Made by a program: the position numbers and the translations under genes | Shown here: piece by piece, positions 54,178 to 61,843 of the stretch | How positions within the stretch are numbered: the stretch's first letter is position 1 | Layout of the letters: each line of letters begins with the position of its first letter | The notes under the pieces: model-generated | What the model was told of the DNA's origin: nothing | Seen by the model: the letters and a program-made list of their open reading frames with translations, nothing else | Databases searched by the model: none | Assembly: GCF_002709775.1 (NCBI RefSeq) | Contig: NZ_PAQR01000054.1 | Coordinates: 79,751 to 143,750, forward strand | Source of the DNA: Thalassospira sp. | GTDB lineage: Bacteria; Pseudomonadota; Alphaproteobacteria; Rhodospirillales; Thalassospiraceae | Direction of reading: 5' to 3' | DNA: 64,000 nt

Positions 54178-55248
54178 ATGGCAACTGTAACGCTTAATCA
54201 GGCCCAGAAAACCTACCCGAACGGCTTTAAGGCCATTCATGGCATTGACCTTAAGATCGAGGATGGCGAGTTCACCGTTCTTGTGGGGCCGTCGGGCTGT
54301 GGCAAATCAACTCTGCTGCGCATGATCGCAGGCCTTGAAAGCATTTCCGACGGCGAAATCAGCATTGATGACAAGGTCGTCAACAAGATCGCCCCGGCAG
54401 ATCGTGATATCGCAATGGTTTTCCAGAACTATGCGCTTTATCCGCATATGAACAACTATGACAACATGGCCTATGGCCTGAAAAATCGTGGTTATAGCAA
54501 GGCGGAAATCGATACCAAGGTCCGCGAGGCGGCCCGTATTCTGCAACTCGACGATCACCTTGAGCGCAAACCACGCCAGTTGTCCGGCGGCCAGCGTCAG
54601 CGTGTCGCCATGGGCCGAGCAATCGTGCGTGAGCCAAAGGTATTTCTGTTTGACGAGCCGCTTTCAAACCTTGATGCCAAGTTGCGTGTTGATATGCGCC
54701 TTGAAATCAAGAACCTTCAGCAACGTCTGGGCATTACATCGGTCTATGTCACCCACGATCAGGTCGAAGCCATGACCCTTGCTGATCGTTTGATTGTGAT
54801 GAATGGCGGCATTGCCGAGCAGATCGGCTCACCGATTGATATCTATGAAAAACCGGCAAGTCAGTTTGTGGCAGGCTTCATTGGCTCACCGGCCATGAAC
54901 TTCCTGAAAGGCAAGGTTTCGGATGACAAGAAGCATGTCACTTTCGGCGATGGCGTGATGCTTGACCTTGATTACGATGTCGAAGCCGGCCGGGAGGTCA
55001 CGGTGGGTATTCGCCCGGAACATCTCGATCTTCTGCAAGACGGGGAAGGGCGGATCAATGCGCCTGTGCGCATGGTTGAGTCCCTTGGTGCCGAGACGCT
55101 GGTTTACCTTGATTTCGGAGCCAATGCAGACAATGTGACGCTTCGTTTGCAGGGAACCCATCAATTTGCAAAGGGCGACCAACTCAGCCTTTCGGTCCCG
55201 GCCAACAAAATCCATCTGTTTGATATCGACAGCGGCAAGCGCCTCTGA
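54178..55248 (+). CDS. ugpC: sn-Glycerol-3-phosphate ABC transporter ATP-binding protein UgpC
   Basis: The 356-residue ATPase has Walker [14 protein letters not shown], signature [15 protein letters not shown], Walker [13 protein letters not shown] and the switch His in VTHDQVEA. The C-terminal 110 residues are the regulatory TOBE region of the MalK/UgpC type. It powers uptake through UgpAE and closes the operon. A terminator with a 16-bp stem follows 25 bp after the stop. Confidence 0.93.
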   Translation: MATVTLNQAQKTYPNGFKAIHGIDLKIEDGEFTVLVGPSGCGKSTLLRMIAGLESISDGEISIDDKVVNKIAPADRDIAMVFQNYALYPHMNNYDNMAYGLKNRGYSKAEIDTKVREAARILQLDDHLERKPRQLSGGQRQRVAMGRAIVREPKVFLFDEPLSNLDAKLRVDMRLEIKNLQQRLGITSVYVTHDQVEAMTLADRLIVMNGGIAEQIGSPIDIYEKPASQFVAGFIGSPAMNFLKGKVSDDKKHVTFGDGVMLDLDYDVEAGREVTVGIRPEHLDLLQDGEGRINAPVRMVESLGAETLVYLDFGANADNVTLRLQGTHQFAKGDQLSLSVPANKIHLFDIDSGKRL

Positions 55249-55272
55249 TTGATAGCAGATAACCGGACTTTC

Positions 55273-55315
55273 AAGCGCCTCTGGCAATGTGAGATTGTCG
55301 GAGGCGCTTTTGTTT
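55273..55315 (+). terminator. Terminator of the ugp operon
   Basis: Long nearly perfect stem AAGCGCCTC-T-GGCAAT / ATTGTC-G-GAGGCGCTT with a GTGAG loop and TTTGTTT after it. Confidence 0.9.
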
Positions 55316-55393
55316 GCGGTTTCAGGCACTTTACCCTTGTCTCAAGCCTTGCGAACGGGGTAGTTCCTATGCGCGAAAGTTAAGGAGTTCGAT

Positions 55394-55867
55394 GTGCAGA
55401 CCGACCAGAAAAAAGCGCTTTATGAAGAAGCGCAAAAAGAACTGATCAGCATTACCGAAGGCGAAACGAACGTGACCGCCCTGATGGCGACGGTGTGTTG
55501 CATCCTTTCGCAAAAGTTCGACTATTACTTCTGGACGGGGTTCTATAATGTTGATCCCAATAAGGAAAACGAACTTGTCGTCGGGCCCTATCAGGGTACG
55601 CTTGGCTGCCTTCGCATTCCGTTCGGGCGCGGCGTGTGTGGCGCCGCTGCATCAACGCTTGAGACCCAGGTGGTTGCAGATGTTCACGCATTCCCGGGGC
55701 ATATTGCCTGCGACAGTCGGACCAATTCGGAAATCGTCTTACCGGTGACTAATGCGGATGGACAGTTGATCGCCGTGCTCGACGTCGATAGTGTCGAAGC
55801 CAATTCGTTTGATGAAACGGATCGCATTGCACTTGAAACTTTAATGCAGCGCATTTTTGCGCAATGA
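55394..55867 (+). CDS. msrC: Free methionine-(R)-sulfoxide reductase (GAF domain)
   Basis: The 157-residue GAF-fold enzyme reduces free L-methionine-(R)-sulfoxide. All three redox cysteines of the family are present: Cys72 in LGCLRIPFG, Cys82 in GVCGAAA and Cys106 in HIACDS, together with WTGFYNVD and VLDVDSVEANSFDETDR. The GTG start at 55394 follows TAAGGAGTTCGAT. It is monocistronic and lies between the ugp terminator and ssb. Confidence 0.94.
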   Translation: MQTDQKKALYEEAQKELISITEGETNVTALMATVCCILSQKFDYYFWTGFYNVDPNKENELVVGPYQGTLGCLRIPFGRGVCGAAASTLETQVVADVHAFPGHIACDSRTNSEIVLPVTNADGQLIAVLDVDSVEANSFDETDRIALETLMQRIFAQ

Positions 55868-55877
55868 TAACCCACAA

Positions 55878-55895
55878 GCCCCGACAAATCGGGGC
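55878..55895 (+). terminator. Hairpin between msrC and ssb
   Basis: Perfect 7-bp stem GCCCCGA / TCGGGGC with a CAAA loop, 10 bp past the msrC stop. No T-run, so its role is unclear. Confidence 0.4.
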
Positions 55896-55926
55896 AGCGG
55901 ACAACACAAACTTTGGAAGATAACCC

Positions 55927-56457
55927 ATGGCTGGCAGTGTCAATAAAGTCATTCTCGTCGGGAACCTTGGCCGCGATCCTGAAATCCGGTTTACCCAGGC
56001 TGGCAAAAAGATCGCCAATTTCAGCATCGCAACCTCCGAACAGTGGCGTGACCGTCAGTCCGGCGAGCGCCGCGAGCGCACCGAATGGCATCGCATTGTC
56101 GTCTTCAACGAAGGCCTTGCGGACGTCGTAGAGCGCTTTGTTAAAAAAGGCAGCAAGCTCTATATCGAAGGTCAGCTGCGCACCCGCAAATGGCAGGGGC
56201 AGGACGGCAAGGACAACTACACCACCGAAGTCGTTCTTGAAGGTTTCAACTCCAACCTGACGATGCTTGATAACCGCGGCGGTGAAGGCGGCGGCATGGG
56301 TGGTGGTTCATCCTCTGGTGGTGGCTATGGCGGCGGCCAGGACAGCGGCGGCGGATTTGGTGGCGGTTCTGATGCTGGTTGGGGCAATGGCGGCTCGTCC
56401 GGCGGCGGTTCTGCACCGGCTGGTGCCCCGGATCTTGATGACGAGATCCCGTTCTAA
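55927..56457 (+). CDS. ssb: Single-stranded DNA-binding protein
   Basis: The 176-residue SSB has the OB-fold (1-115; SVNKVILVGNLGRDPEIRFT, EWHRIVVFNEGLADVVERFV, SKLYIEGQLRTRKW). A Gly/Ser-rich disordered linker (about 118-166) follows, and the acidic tip DLDDEIPF recruits repair and replication partners. It coats single-stranded DNA during replication and repair. Start ATG 55927 follows GGAAGATAACCC. No LexA box is seen in front. A terminator follows. Confidence 0.98.
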   Translation: MAGSVNKVILVGNLGRDPEIRFTQAGKKIANFSIATSEQWRDRQSGERRERTEWHRIVVFNEGLADVVERFVKKGSKLYIEGQLRTRKWQGQDGKDNYTTEVVLEGFNSNLTMLDNRGGEGGGMGGGSSSGGGYGGGQDSGGGFGGGSDAGWGNGGSSGGGSAPAGAPDLDDEIPF

Positions 56458-56486
56458 GCAACCGCTTGAAACGACAGAATTCAATG

Positions 56487-56524
56487 CACCCCGAAACACT
56501 GGTTGTTTTGGGGTGTTTTGTTTT
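56487..56524 (+). terminator. Intrinsic terminator after ssb
   Basis: Stem CACCCC-GAAACA / TGTTTT-GGGGTG with CTGGT loop, followed by TTTTGTTTT. Confidence 0.85.
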
Positions 56525-56556
56525 AATACGTTGCCTGAAAAACCCGAGGCCCAAGA

Positions 56557-57429
56557 ATGACCGAATCACAGCTGCTGACACTCGATCAAATTACAGCCCG
56601 CGCCGAAGAAGAGCAGGTTGCGTCGGTGAACTTCAAACAGGTCAAACTGACCAAAAAGTTCCTGCTGCCCCGGCTCAGAGAAATTGAAGCCGATATGCTG
56701 GCCCTGCGATCTGCTTTTGACCAGACAGTTGACCAGCAATCTGACAAATACGGCAAGCGCTATCCTGAGGGGTTCTGTCAGGAAATCACATTAGGTGTGA
56801 AACAACTGCTTGAAAACGAGCTGCCTGGAACAAAAAGACCCGGACTGCTGGCTCTGCGTGAATTCATCACTCATGGCGGTTTGGCCAAACGTATTTGGGG
56901 CAACTTGCGAAACCAGTATTTTCAGAACGCTTTTCAGTTTGGCAGTCTGTATGTCGACGTCGCCAATGATACGGTGAAGATAACAAAGCCAAAGATTGAA
57001 GTGTTGCCCTTGGCAAAAGCAAGGATGTTCCCGATCTCTGATTATGACGGGTATGCCGATATTGCGGAAAAGTACTGGAAGGGCAAAGTATACCCAAATC
57101 GAATTTTGCCTGATCTGGCGGTCATGTTTCCGCTTTTTCTCGTCAAGGAGGGCGGCCAGATTGAGTTACATGCCAACTATCAGACGATCCTCTACCGCAA
57201 CATGCAGTTCGATTTTGCTTTGGCAGAGAAATTCCTGTTTAAAAGCCGACGCAAAGACCTTGTTCTGCCCAAAGACCATCTTGATCGACTGATCGCTGAA
57301 CATGGTGCATCGTCCGAAACACTGGCAGACGAGGTTCTGAAACAATACTTTGACAGCGCCCGACAGAGCGAATTACGGTTCGACACCAAACGTTGTCAGG
57401 CACTCCTTGATCGCGTTATCGCTTTGTAA
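56557..57429 (+). CDS. Unknown cytoplasmic protein
   Basis: The 290-residue protein has no signal peptide or membrane segment. The N-terminal part (1-100) is charged and probably helical; the middle (FQFGSLYVDVANDTVKITKP, IEVLPLAKARMFPISDYDGY) looks mixed alpha/beta. I recognise no known domain. Base composition is slightly more AT-rich than neighbouring genes and codons such as aaa and aat are more frequent, a hint of acquisition or relaxed selection. It stands alone between the ssb terminator and a Nudix gene. Function unknown. Confidence 0.65.
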   Translation: MTESQLLTLDQITARAEEEQVASVNFKQVKLTKKFLLPRLREIEADMLALRSAFDQTVDQQSDKYGKRYPEGFCQEITLGVKQLLENELPGTKRPGLLALREFITHGGLAKRIWGNLRNQYFQNAFQFGSLYVDVANDTVKITKPKIEVLPLAKARMFPISDYDGYADIAEKYWKGKVYPNRILPDLAVMFPLFLVKEGGQIELHANYQTILYRNMQFDFALAEKFLFKSRRKDLVLPKDHLDRLIAEHGASSETLADEVLKQYFDSARQSELRFDTKRCQALLDRVIAL

Positions 57430-57493
57430 AATATGTTGATTTATGCTTTGCAATCGTCAGACATAACCAAGTCAACTAATTAGGGAAAATTCC

Positions 57494-57922
57494 TTGGCCG
57501 GTCCGATATTTGGAACCCCGCGTATGGGGCAGAGCTATAACGTTCAGGACTGCGTCTATGCCGTGATCAAACGCGAAAACGGTGACGTTGCCGTCGCGCG
57601 CACGCCCAAGGGGATTGTGCTGCTGGGTGGCGGGGTCGAAGACGGCGAAAGTGAACGGGATGCCCTTTATCGCGAGGCATATGAAGAATCCGGCTATCGC
57701 GCGCGTATCCTTTCGCGGCTTGGCTTTGCATCACAGTATGTCAATAACGCCGCCAAGGATCGGTTCCGCCTGAAACGCGCCACCTTCTTTTTGTGTGAAC
57801 TTACCGAAAAGCTTGGTCCGCCAATAGATCAGGACCACGAACTTCTGTGGCTGCCCTATAAAGAAGCCCATGAAAGCCTGATCCGGCCATTTCATCGCTG
57901 GGCGCTGGAATTTGTGCGCTAA
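57494..57922 (+). CDS. Nudix hydrolase
   Basis: The 142-residue protein carries a perfect Nudix box [20 protein letters not shown] (continuing SGY), about residues 52-74. It is a small single-domain hydrolase of nucleotide-diphosphate-linked compounds; the substrate is not predictable. TTG 57494 has AGGGA at suitable spacing, and ATG 57524 is an alternative. It overlaps the stop region of the YchJ-like gene on the other strand by 4 bases, so the two genes converge with no terminator between them. Confidence 0.88.
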   Translation: MAGPIFGTPRMGQSYNVQDCVYAVIKRENGDVAVARTPKGIVLLGGGVEDGESERDALYREAYEESGYRARILSRLGFASQYVNNAAKDRFRLKRATFFLCELTEKLGPPIDQDHELLWLPYKEAHESLIRPFHRWALEFVR

Positions 57923-58413
57923 CCGCAGCACTTCTTGAATTTCTTGCCCGATCCGCACGGGCAGGGATCGTTCCGTCCGGTTTTGGCAGACGCTGCAAAC
58001 CGCATCTCGCTCGGAAACACCCCATCAACATAGAACCATTTGCCATCACGGCGTTCAAAATTGGATCGTTCGTGAAGCTGATGTTTTTTGCCGTTTTCTT
58101 CAAACCGGGCAATGAACTCGACAATGCCGGTCTGATCCAGAATGCCGCCCGCAACGCTTTCAACGATCTCCAACCCGGTCCAGTGCGTGGTGTCTTGTGC
58201 AATACTTTCCGCATCAAACCCGGAACGATTTTCTTCTGCCAGCGTTGATAGAAGGTAAGCCCCATCACGCAGGACAAAGGCACAATAACGTGATCGCATC
58301 AGCTTTTCCGCCGACTCAGCACTGGCTGCCCCCGAATGATACTTCCCGCAACAGACGCCATAGCTTTTCAGGCTCCCACACGGGCAGGGCGCGTCTGCGG
58401 CAAGGGTTTTCAT
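57919..58413 (-). CDS. YchJ-like SEC-C motif protein
   Basis: The 164-residue protein has an N-terminal SEC-C-like zinc motif ([18 protein letters not shown], about 10-27), a central NTF2-like YchJ domain containing [15 protein letters not shown], and a second C-terminal SEC-C motif ([16 protein letters not shown]). The same double-zinc layout is seen in E. coli YchJ, of unknown function. ATG 58413 with GGAG at 6-base spacing is preferred to ATG 58425. It converges on the Nudix gene. Confidence 0.9.
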   Translation of the reverse strand: MKTLAADAPCPCGSLKSYGVCCGKYHSGAASAESAEKLMRSRYCAFVLRDGAYLLSTLAEENRSGFDAESIAQDTTHWTGLEIVESVAGGILDQTGIVEFIARFEENGKKHQLHERSNFERRDGKWFYVDGVFPSEMRFAASAKTGRNDPCPCGSGKKFKKCCG

Positions 58414-58694
58414 GATGAACTCCATTCAGTTTGGCCTTTTGCGGCCACCATACAGGAGGCTTTTCATGCATGCCATATCGCAAAGATCTGCGCGTGGGAT
58501 TGAGCGCCGATAATGTAAAGAAAGCCGCTTTTCACCCGTCCAAAGCAAATTTGGACGATTTGCCTTTGTTTCGCCGCATATCGATCCTAGCGTTAATCAT
58601 TGGCGTTTTAAGTACCTGACTGTTTTTGTCGGCTATATTTCCTAAAACGCTGATATAGACGGATTAATATATCTGAAACACACGTCGGAAGTTC

Positions 58695-58723
58695 TTGACG
58701 GATTTAGTCGGGTTTAGATATAT
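58695..58723 (+). promoter_or_regulatory. Putative rpoH promoter
   Basis: TTGACG, a 17-bp spacer and ATATAT (or 16 bp and GATATA), giving a start near 58730 and a leader of about 300 nt. The CTTGAC start also resembles a heat-shock sigma -35 box, so autoregulation is possible. Confidence 0.55.
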
Positions 58724-58824
58724 TAATAAATGCGGGTGGGGGCCCAAAGGCACCGCCGGATCAACGTCCGGCCAATTGGCGGACATGTAAATTGTCGATT
58801 TGCTTCGAGTAAGGATGAGACACG

Positions 58825-58866
58825 ATGAATGAACTTCTTATTAGCGTCTGCTGTCCTCTTCCATAG
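58825..58866 (+). CDS. Candidate 13-residue leader peptide of rpoH
   Basis: ATG 58825 is preceded by AAGGA at 9-base spacing and encodes MNELLISVCCPLP before a TAG stop. It lies in the roughly 300-nt rpoH leader, 166 bases before the rpoH start region and 18 bases before a strong hairpin. Two adjacent Cys codons followed by Pro-Leu-Pro might slow the ribosome. Coding is supported only by the ribosome site and placement; chance occurrence of such a short frame is quite possible. Confidence 0.35.
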   Translation: MNELLISVCCPLP

Positions 58867-58884
58867 GTGACTTTGGAATGAGAT

Positions 58885-58924
58885 ACGACCGGATCACACC
58901 TATTCTCAGATAGCTTCCGGTCGT
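58885..58924 (+). promoter_or_regulatory. Strong hairpin in the rpoH leader
   Basis: Perfect 9-bp stem ACGACCGGA / TCCGGTCGT around a 22-nt loop, without a T-run. Another possible hairpin (GCCGGA / TCCGGC, 58755-58772) lies earlier in the same leader and shares complementary segments with this one. Confidence 0.5.
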
Positions 58925-59031
58925 CCACGTGAATTATTTCACAACCGATAGCGTTTGCGCGTCATCCAGCTTCTGACGGACTCCGTATCCAGTATAGATG
59001 CCGACGTGTAAACCTCTCAGGAGGACATAGA

Positions 59032-59901
59032 ATGAGCGCCATTAAATTACCAGCCGTTCCTCAGGAAGAAGGTTTCTCGGGTTATCTCCGTGAAGTCTGG
59101 AAATTCCCCATGCTTACGGCGGATGAAGAATACATGCTGGCCCACCGTTATCAGGATCATGATGACACCGAGGCCGCCCACAAACTTGTCACCAGTCACT
59201 TGCGCCTTGTTGCCAAGATTGCGTTTGGTTATCGCGGCTATGGCCTGCCGATGGCTGACCTTGTTGCAGAGGGTAATACCGGCCTGATGCGTGCTGTGCA
59301 GAAATTCGATCCTGAGCGTGGCTTCCGCCTGTCGACCTATGCGATGTGGTGGATCCGCGCAGCAGTGACCGAATACATCCTGCAGAGCTGGTCGATGGTC
59401 AAACTCGGCACCATGGCAGCACAGAAGAAGCTATTCTTCAGCCTGCGCAAAGCCAAACGTCAGCTTAACATTTATGACAATGGCGAACTTTCGCCAGAGG
59501 AAGCTGATCAGGTTGCCGAAAAACTTGGTGTAACCGGTCGTGAAGCGCTTGATATGAACCGTCGCCTTGCGGCGCGTGACTTCTCGCTCAACACGCCGAT
59601 GCCAAAAGACGAGGGGATGGAGTATCTCGATACCCTGTCGTCTGACGCACCGAGCCCGGAAGCACTGGTTGCCGATGCCGAAGAACGTGTTCTTCACAAT
59701 GGCATGCTGAAAAACGCGCTGGGTGAATTGCCCGAACGTGAACAGGAAATCATCAAGGCCCGTTTCCTGACCGATGACCCGATCACGCTGGAAAAACTTG
59801 GTGAACGCTTCGGCGTTAGCCGTGAACGCGTCCGTCAGCTTGAAGCACGTGCTTTCAAGAAGATCCAGGAAAGCGTTCTGACCCAGCACGCGGCTGCGTA
59901 A
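59032..59901 (+). CDS. rpoH: RNA polymerase sigma-32 factor RpoH
   Basis: The 289-residue sigma factor directs heat-shock transcription. Region 2 contains HLRLVAKIAFGYRGYGLPMA and the -10-recognition segment STYAMWWIRAAVTEYILQSW. The RpoH box QKKLFFSLRK (131-140) distinguishes it from RpoD. Region 4 ends with ERFGVSRERVRQLEARAFKK. A strong AGGAGG lies 8 bases before ATG 59032, in a short inverted repeat CCTC-TCAG-GAGG that could mask it. A long structured leader precedes it; the 618-bp gap 58414-59031 otherwise holds no gene. Confidence 0.98.
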   Translation: MSAIKLPAVPQEEGFSGYLREVWKFPMLTADEEYMLAHRYQDHDDTEAAHKLVTSHLRLVAKIAFGYRGYGLPMADLVAEGNTGLMRAVQKFDPERGFRLSTYAMWWIRAAVTEYILQSWSMVKLGTMAAQKKLFFSLRKAKRQLNIYDNGELSPEEADQVAEKLGVTGREALDMNRRLAARDFSLNTPMPKDEGMEYLDTLSSDAPSPEALVADAEERVLHNGMLKNALGELPEREQEIIKARFLTDDPITLEKLGERFGVSRERVRQLEARAFKKIQESVLTQHAAA

Positions 59902-59923
59902 GCATAACGCACCCAATCACATC

Positions 59924-59955
59924 AAAAGGCGGCATCCCTAGGGTGCCGCCTTTTT
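59924..59955 (+). terminator. Intrinsic terminator after rpoH
   Basis: Stem AAAAGGCGGCA / TGCCGCCTTTTT with a TCCCTAGGG inner loop, 23 bp after the stop. Confidence 0.92.
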
Positions 59956-59991
59956 CAATGCTATATCGCTTGGCCCAAGCCGGAAAGGTGC

Positions 59992-60447
59992 TTAGCCTTT
60001 TGAAAGCACGTCACGCGATTTGGCGATAATTTCGATGGTCTTGTTCCAAAGGGCGTATTTGGTCACGTCCTTGACATTGACCCACTTGGCGTCCGCCGCG
60101 TCACCACCAAGCGTGATATCGGGGTTAAGTGCCACCGCGACGAAATCAATCAACGTGTAGTGATATTCGACCTTGTCGTCCTCGTTGGTGGAAATCATGT
60201 CCACCGCATCAACAAGGATCGGGCTTGAAATCTTGACCCCGGTTTCCTCAAGAACCTCACGGCACACCGCATCACGTACTGTTTCACCCAGTTCCTGCGC
60301 GCCGCCCGGAAGGCTCCAGGTTCCAACATGGGGTTCCTTGCCGCGCTGGATCAAAAGAACATGGTCCTTGTGCCAGACAACGGCACCAACGCCGACAAGC
60401 GGGCGGGGCAGAAAGGTTCGCTGATCATCAAGTTCAGAAATCGTCAT
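59992..60447 (-). CDS. Nudix hydrolase (ADP-ribose pyrophosphatase-like)
   Basis: The 151-residue protein has a Nudix box GGAQELGETVRDAVCREVLE followed by ETGV, and upstream VGVGAVVWHKDHVLLIQRGK, common to NUDT/ADP-ribose and MutT-like enzymes. The substrate is not predictable. The ATG at 60447 (MTISELDD) is preferred because GGAAG is better spaced there than at ATG 60450. It overlaps the end of the upstream 89-residue gene, so the two are translationally coupled. Confidence 0.9.
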   Translation of the reverse strand: MTISELDDQRTFLPRPLVGVGAVVWHKDHVLLIQRGKEPHVGTWSLPGGAQELGETVRDAVCREVLEETGVKISSPILVDAVDMISTNEDDKVEYHYTLIDFVAVALNPDITLGGDAADAKWVNVKDVTKYALWNKTIEIIAKSRDVLSKG

Positions 60448-60703
60448 CATCTTCTTCCAAATCATCGTCCGGGTCAGGGACTTCATGCACGACCTTTCCG
60501 GTCATTTCACGTGCCCGGATACCGGGGGTTCCAAGAAACTGTTCCTCGGACTCCGGATGGAGCGACATCACAAAATCCCGGCTCGGCGCATCACCGATGG
60601 CAAACTGCCGTGCGGTTTCATAATCAAGCGCGCGAACCTTGGCGGTTTTGATCCCGACCGAACCGTCATCATCGTAAATATATTCAACAATCCAGACCTG
60701 CAA
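60434..60703 (-). CDS. Small hypothetical acidic-tail protein coupled to a Nudix gene
   Basis: The 89-residue protein begins MQVWIVEYIYDDDGSVGIKT and ends in PDPDDDLEEDDDDF. It looks like a single small alpha/beta domain; I do not recognise it. The start is TTG 60703, with GGAGA at 5-base spacing. Its last bases overlap the start of the Nudix gene, suggesting a joint function. It is divergent from the DUF502 gene across about 200 bp with no other gene. Confidence 0.7.
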   Translation of the reverse strand: MQVWIVEYIYDDDGSVGIKTAKVRALDYETARQFAIGDAPSRDFVMSLHPESEEQFLGTPGIRAREMTGKVVHEVPDPDDDLEEDDDDF

Positions 60704-60905
60704 AACGTCTCCATAACAATTCTGATCTGCAAATTACGGTTTGTTGGTTGCACCGCAAACTTGAATACTGCTATCACTTTAAGAAGCGGGAATAACCCGG
60801 CTTTAAGTCCCAGCTTCGCCATATTCTCACGTACAATGATCAAAAGCCAAAGACTAATCTTGCAGTTTTGGCTCTTGATATTTGGCTCTTTTGCACAGGT
60901 GGTCA

Positions 60906-61778
60906 ATGAACGCCAAGCGCGACGACAATGATGATCCGGAAAACAAGAGTTCGGATCATGTTATCCCAAGTCCGGGTATGTTTGCCCGGATAAGAGCCTA
61001 TTTCCTGACCGGTGTGCTTGTCAGTGCACCTCTTGCGATTACCTTCGGGCTTGCCTGGTGGTTCATCGAGTTTGTTGATAGCAAGGTCATCCCGCTGATC
61101 CCGGCCCATTACAATCCGGAATCGTATCTTCCGGTTGGATATGAGGATTACGGGATTCCCGGTTTTGGCCTTTTGGTCATTATCGTTTTCATCACCGTTG
61201 TTGGCTGGTTCACAACCAACTTTGCCGGTCGAGCGTTAATTAAGCTTTACGAACGCATCCTTGGCCGTATTCCGGCCGTGCGCAGCATCTATGGGGCGGT
61301 AAAGCAGATCCTTGAAACGGTTCTGGCCAACCAGTCGAACGCTTTCCGTCAAGCGGTCCTGCTGGAATACCCGCGCCGCGGTATGTGGGCGATCGGCTTT
61401 ATCACCGGCGAAACCACCGGCGAAGTGCAGAACCTGACCGAAGACAAGGTCATCAACATCTTCCTGCCGACTACGCCAAACCCGACTTCGGGCTTTTTGC
61501 TGTTCGTGCCTAAACGTGATGTTGTGATCCTTGATATGACGGTTGAAGAAGCCATCAAGATGGTCATGTCGGGCGGTATTGTAACCCCGCCGGATCGCCG
61601 TCCGGCTGAACAGCGCAACCATCCGCAGGTTGCCGCCAAGACCTATGAGGATGTCGACACCCTGCGTGAAAAGGAAAACGTCCCGATCCTGGTTTCGCGC
61701 GATATTCCGGCACGCTTGGAAACGGACGAGGCTACTGAGCCAAAATCCAAAGACGGTAAAACGCCAGAAGATGCATGA
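60906..61778 (+). CDS. DUF502-family inner membrane protein
   Basis: The 290-residue protein has a charged N-terminal tail, two membrane segments (about 33-56 TGVLVSAPLAITFGLAWWFI, and about 80-103 FGLLVIIVFITVVGWFTTNF) and a conserved cytoplasmic domain with LGRIPAVRSIYGAVKQILETV and LLFVPKRDVVILDMTVEEA, diagnostic of DUF502. Function is unknown. It is convergent with recG, a pairing common in alphaproteobacteria. ATG 60906 is preferred to an upstream TTG. Confidence 0.9.
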   Translation: MNAKRDDNDDPENKSSDHVIPSPGMFARIRAYFLTGVLVSAPLAITFGLAWWFIEFVDSKVIPLIPAHYNPESYLPVGYEDYGIPGFGLLVIIVFITVVGWFTTNFAGRALIKLYERILGRIPAVRSIYGAVKQILETVLANQSNAFRQAVLLEYPRRGMWAIGFITGETTGEVQNLTEDKVINIFLPTTPNPTSGFLLFVPKRDVVILDMTVEEAIKMVMSGGIVTPPDRRPAEQRNHPQVAAKTYEDVDTLREKENVPILVSRDIPARLETDEATEPKSKDGKTPEDA

Positions 61779-61810
61779 TTGCACCGCCCTAAGCGGCATA
61801 GAAGAGCAGA

Positions 61811-61843
61811 AAAGGGCGCATCAAATCGATGCGCCCTTGTTTG
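61811..61843. terminator. Bidirectional terminator between DUF502 and recG
   Basis: Perfect 11-bp stem AAGGGCGCATC / GATGCGCCCTT with a 5-nt loop, placed directly before the recG stop codon, with TTGTTTGTT on the plus side. Confidence 0.9.
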
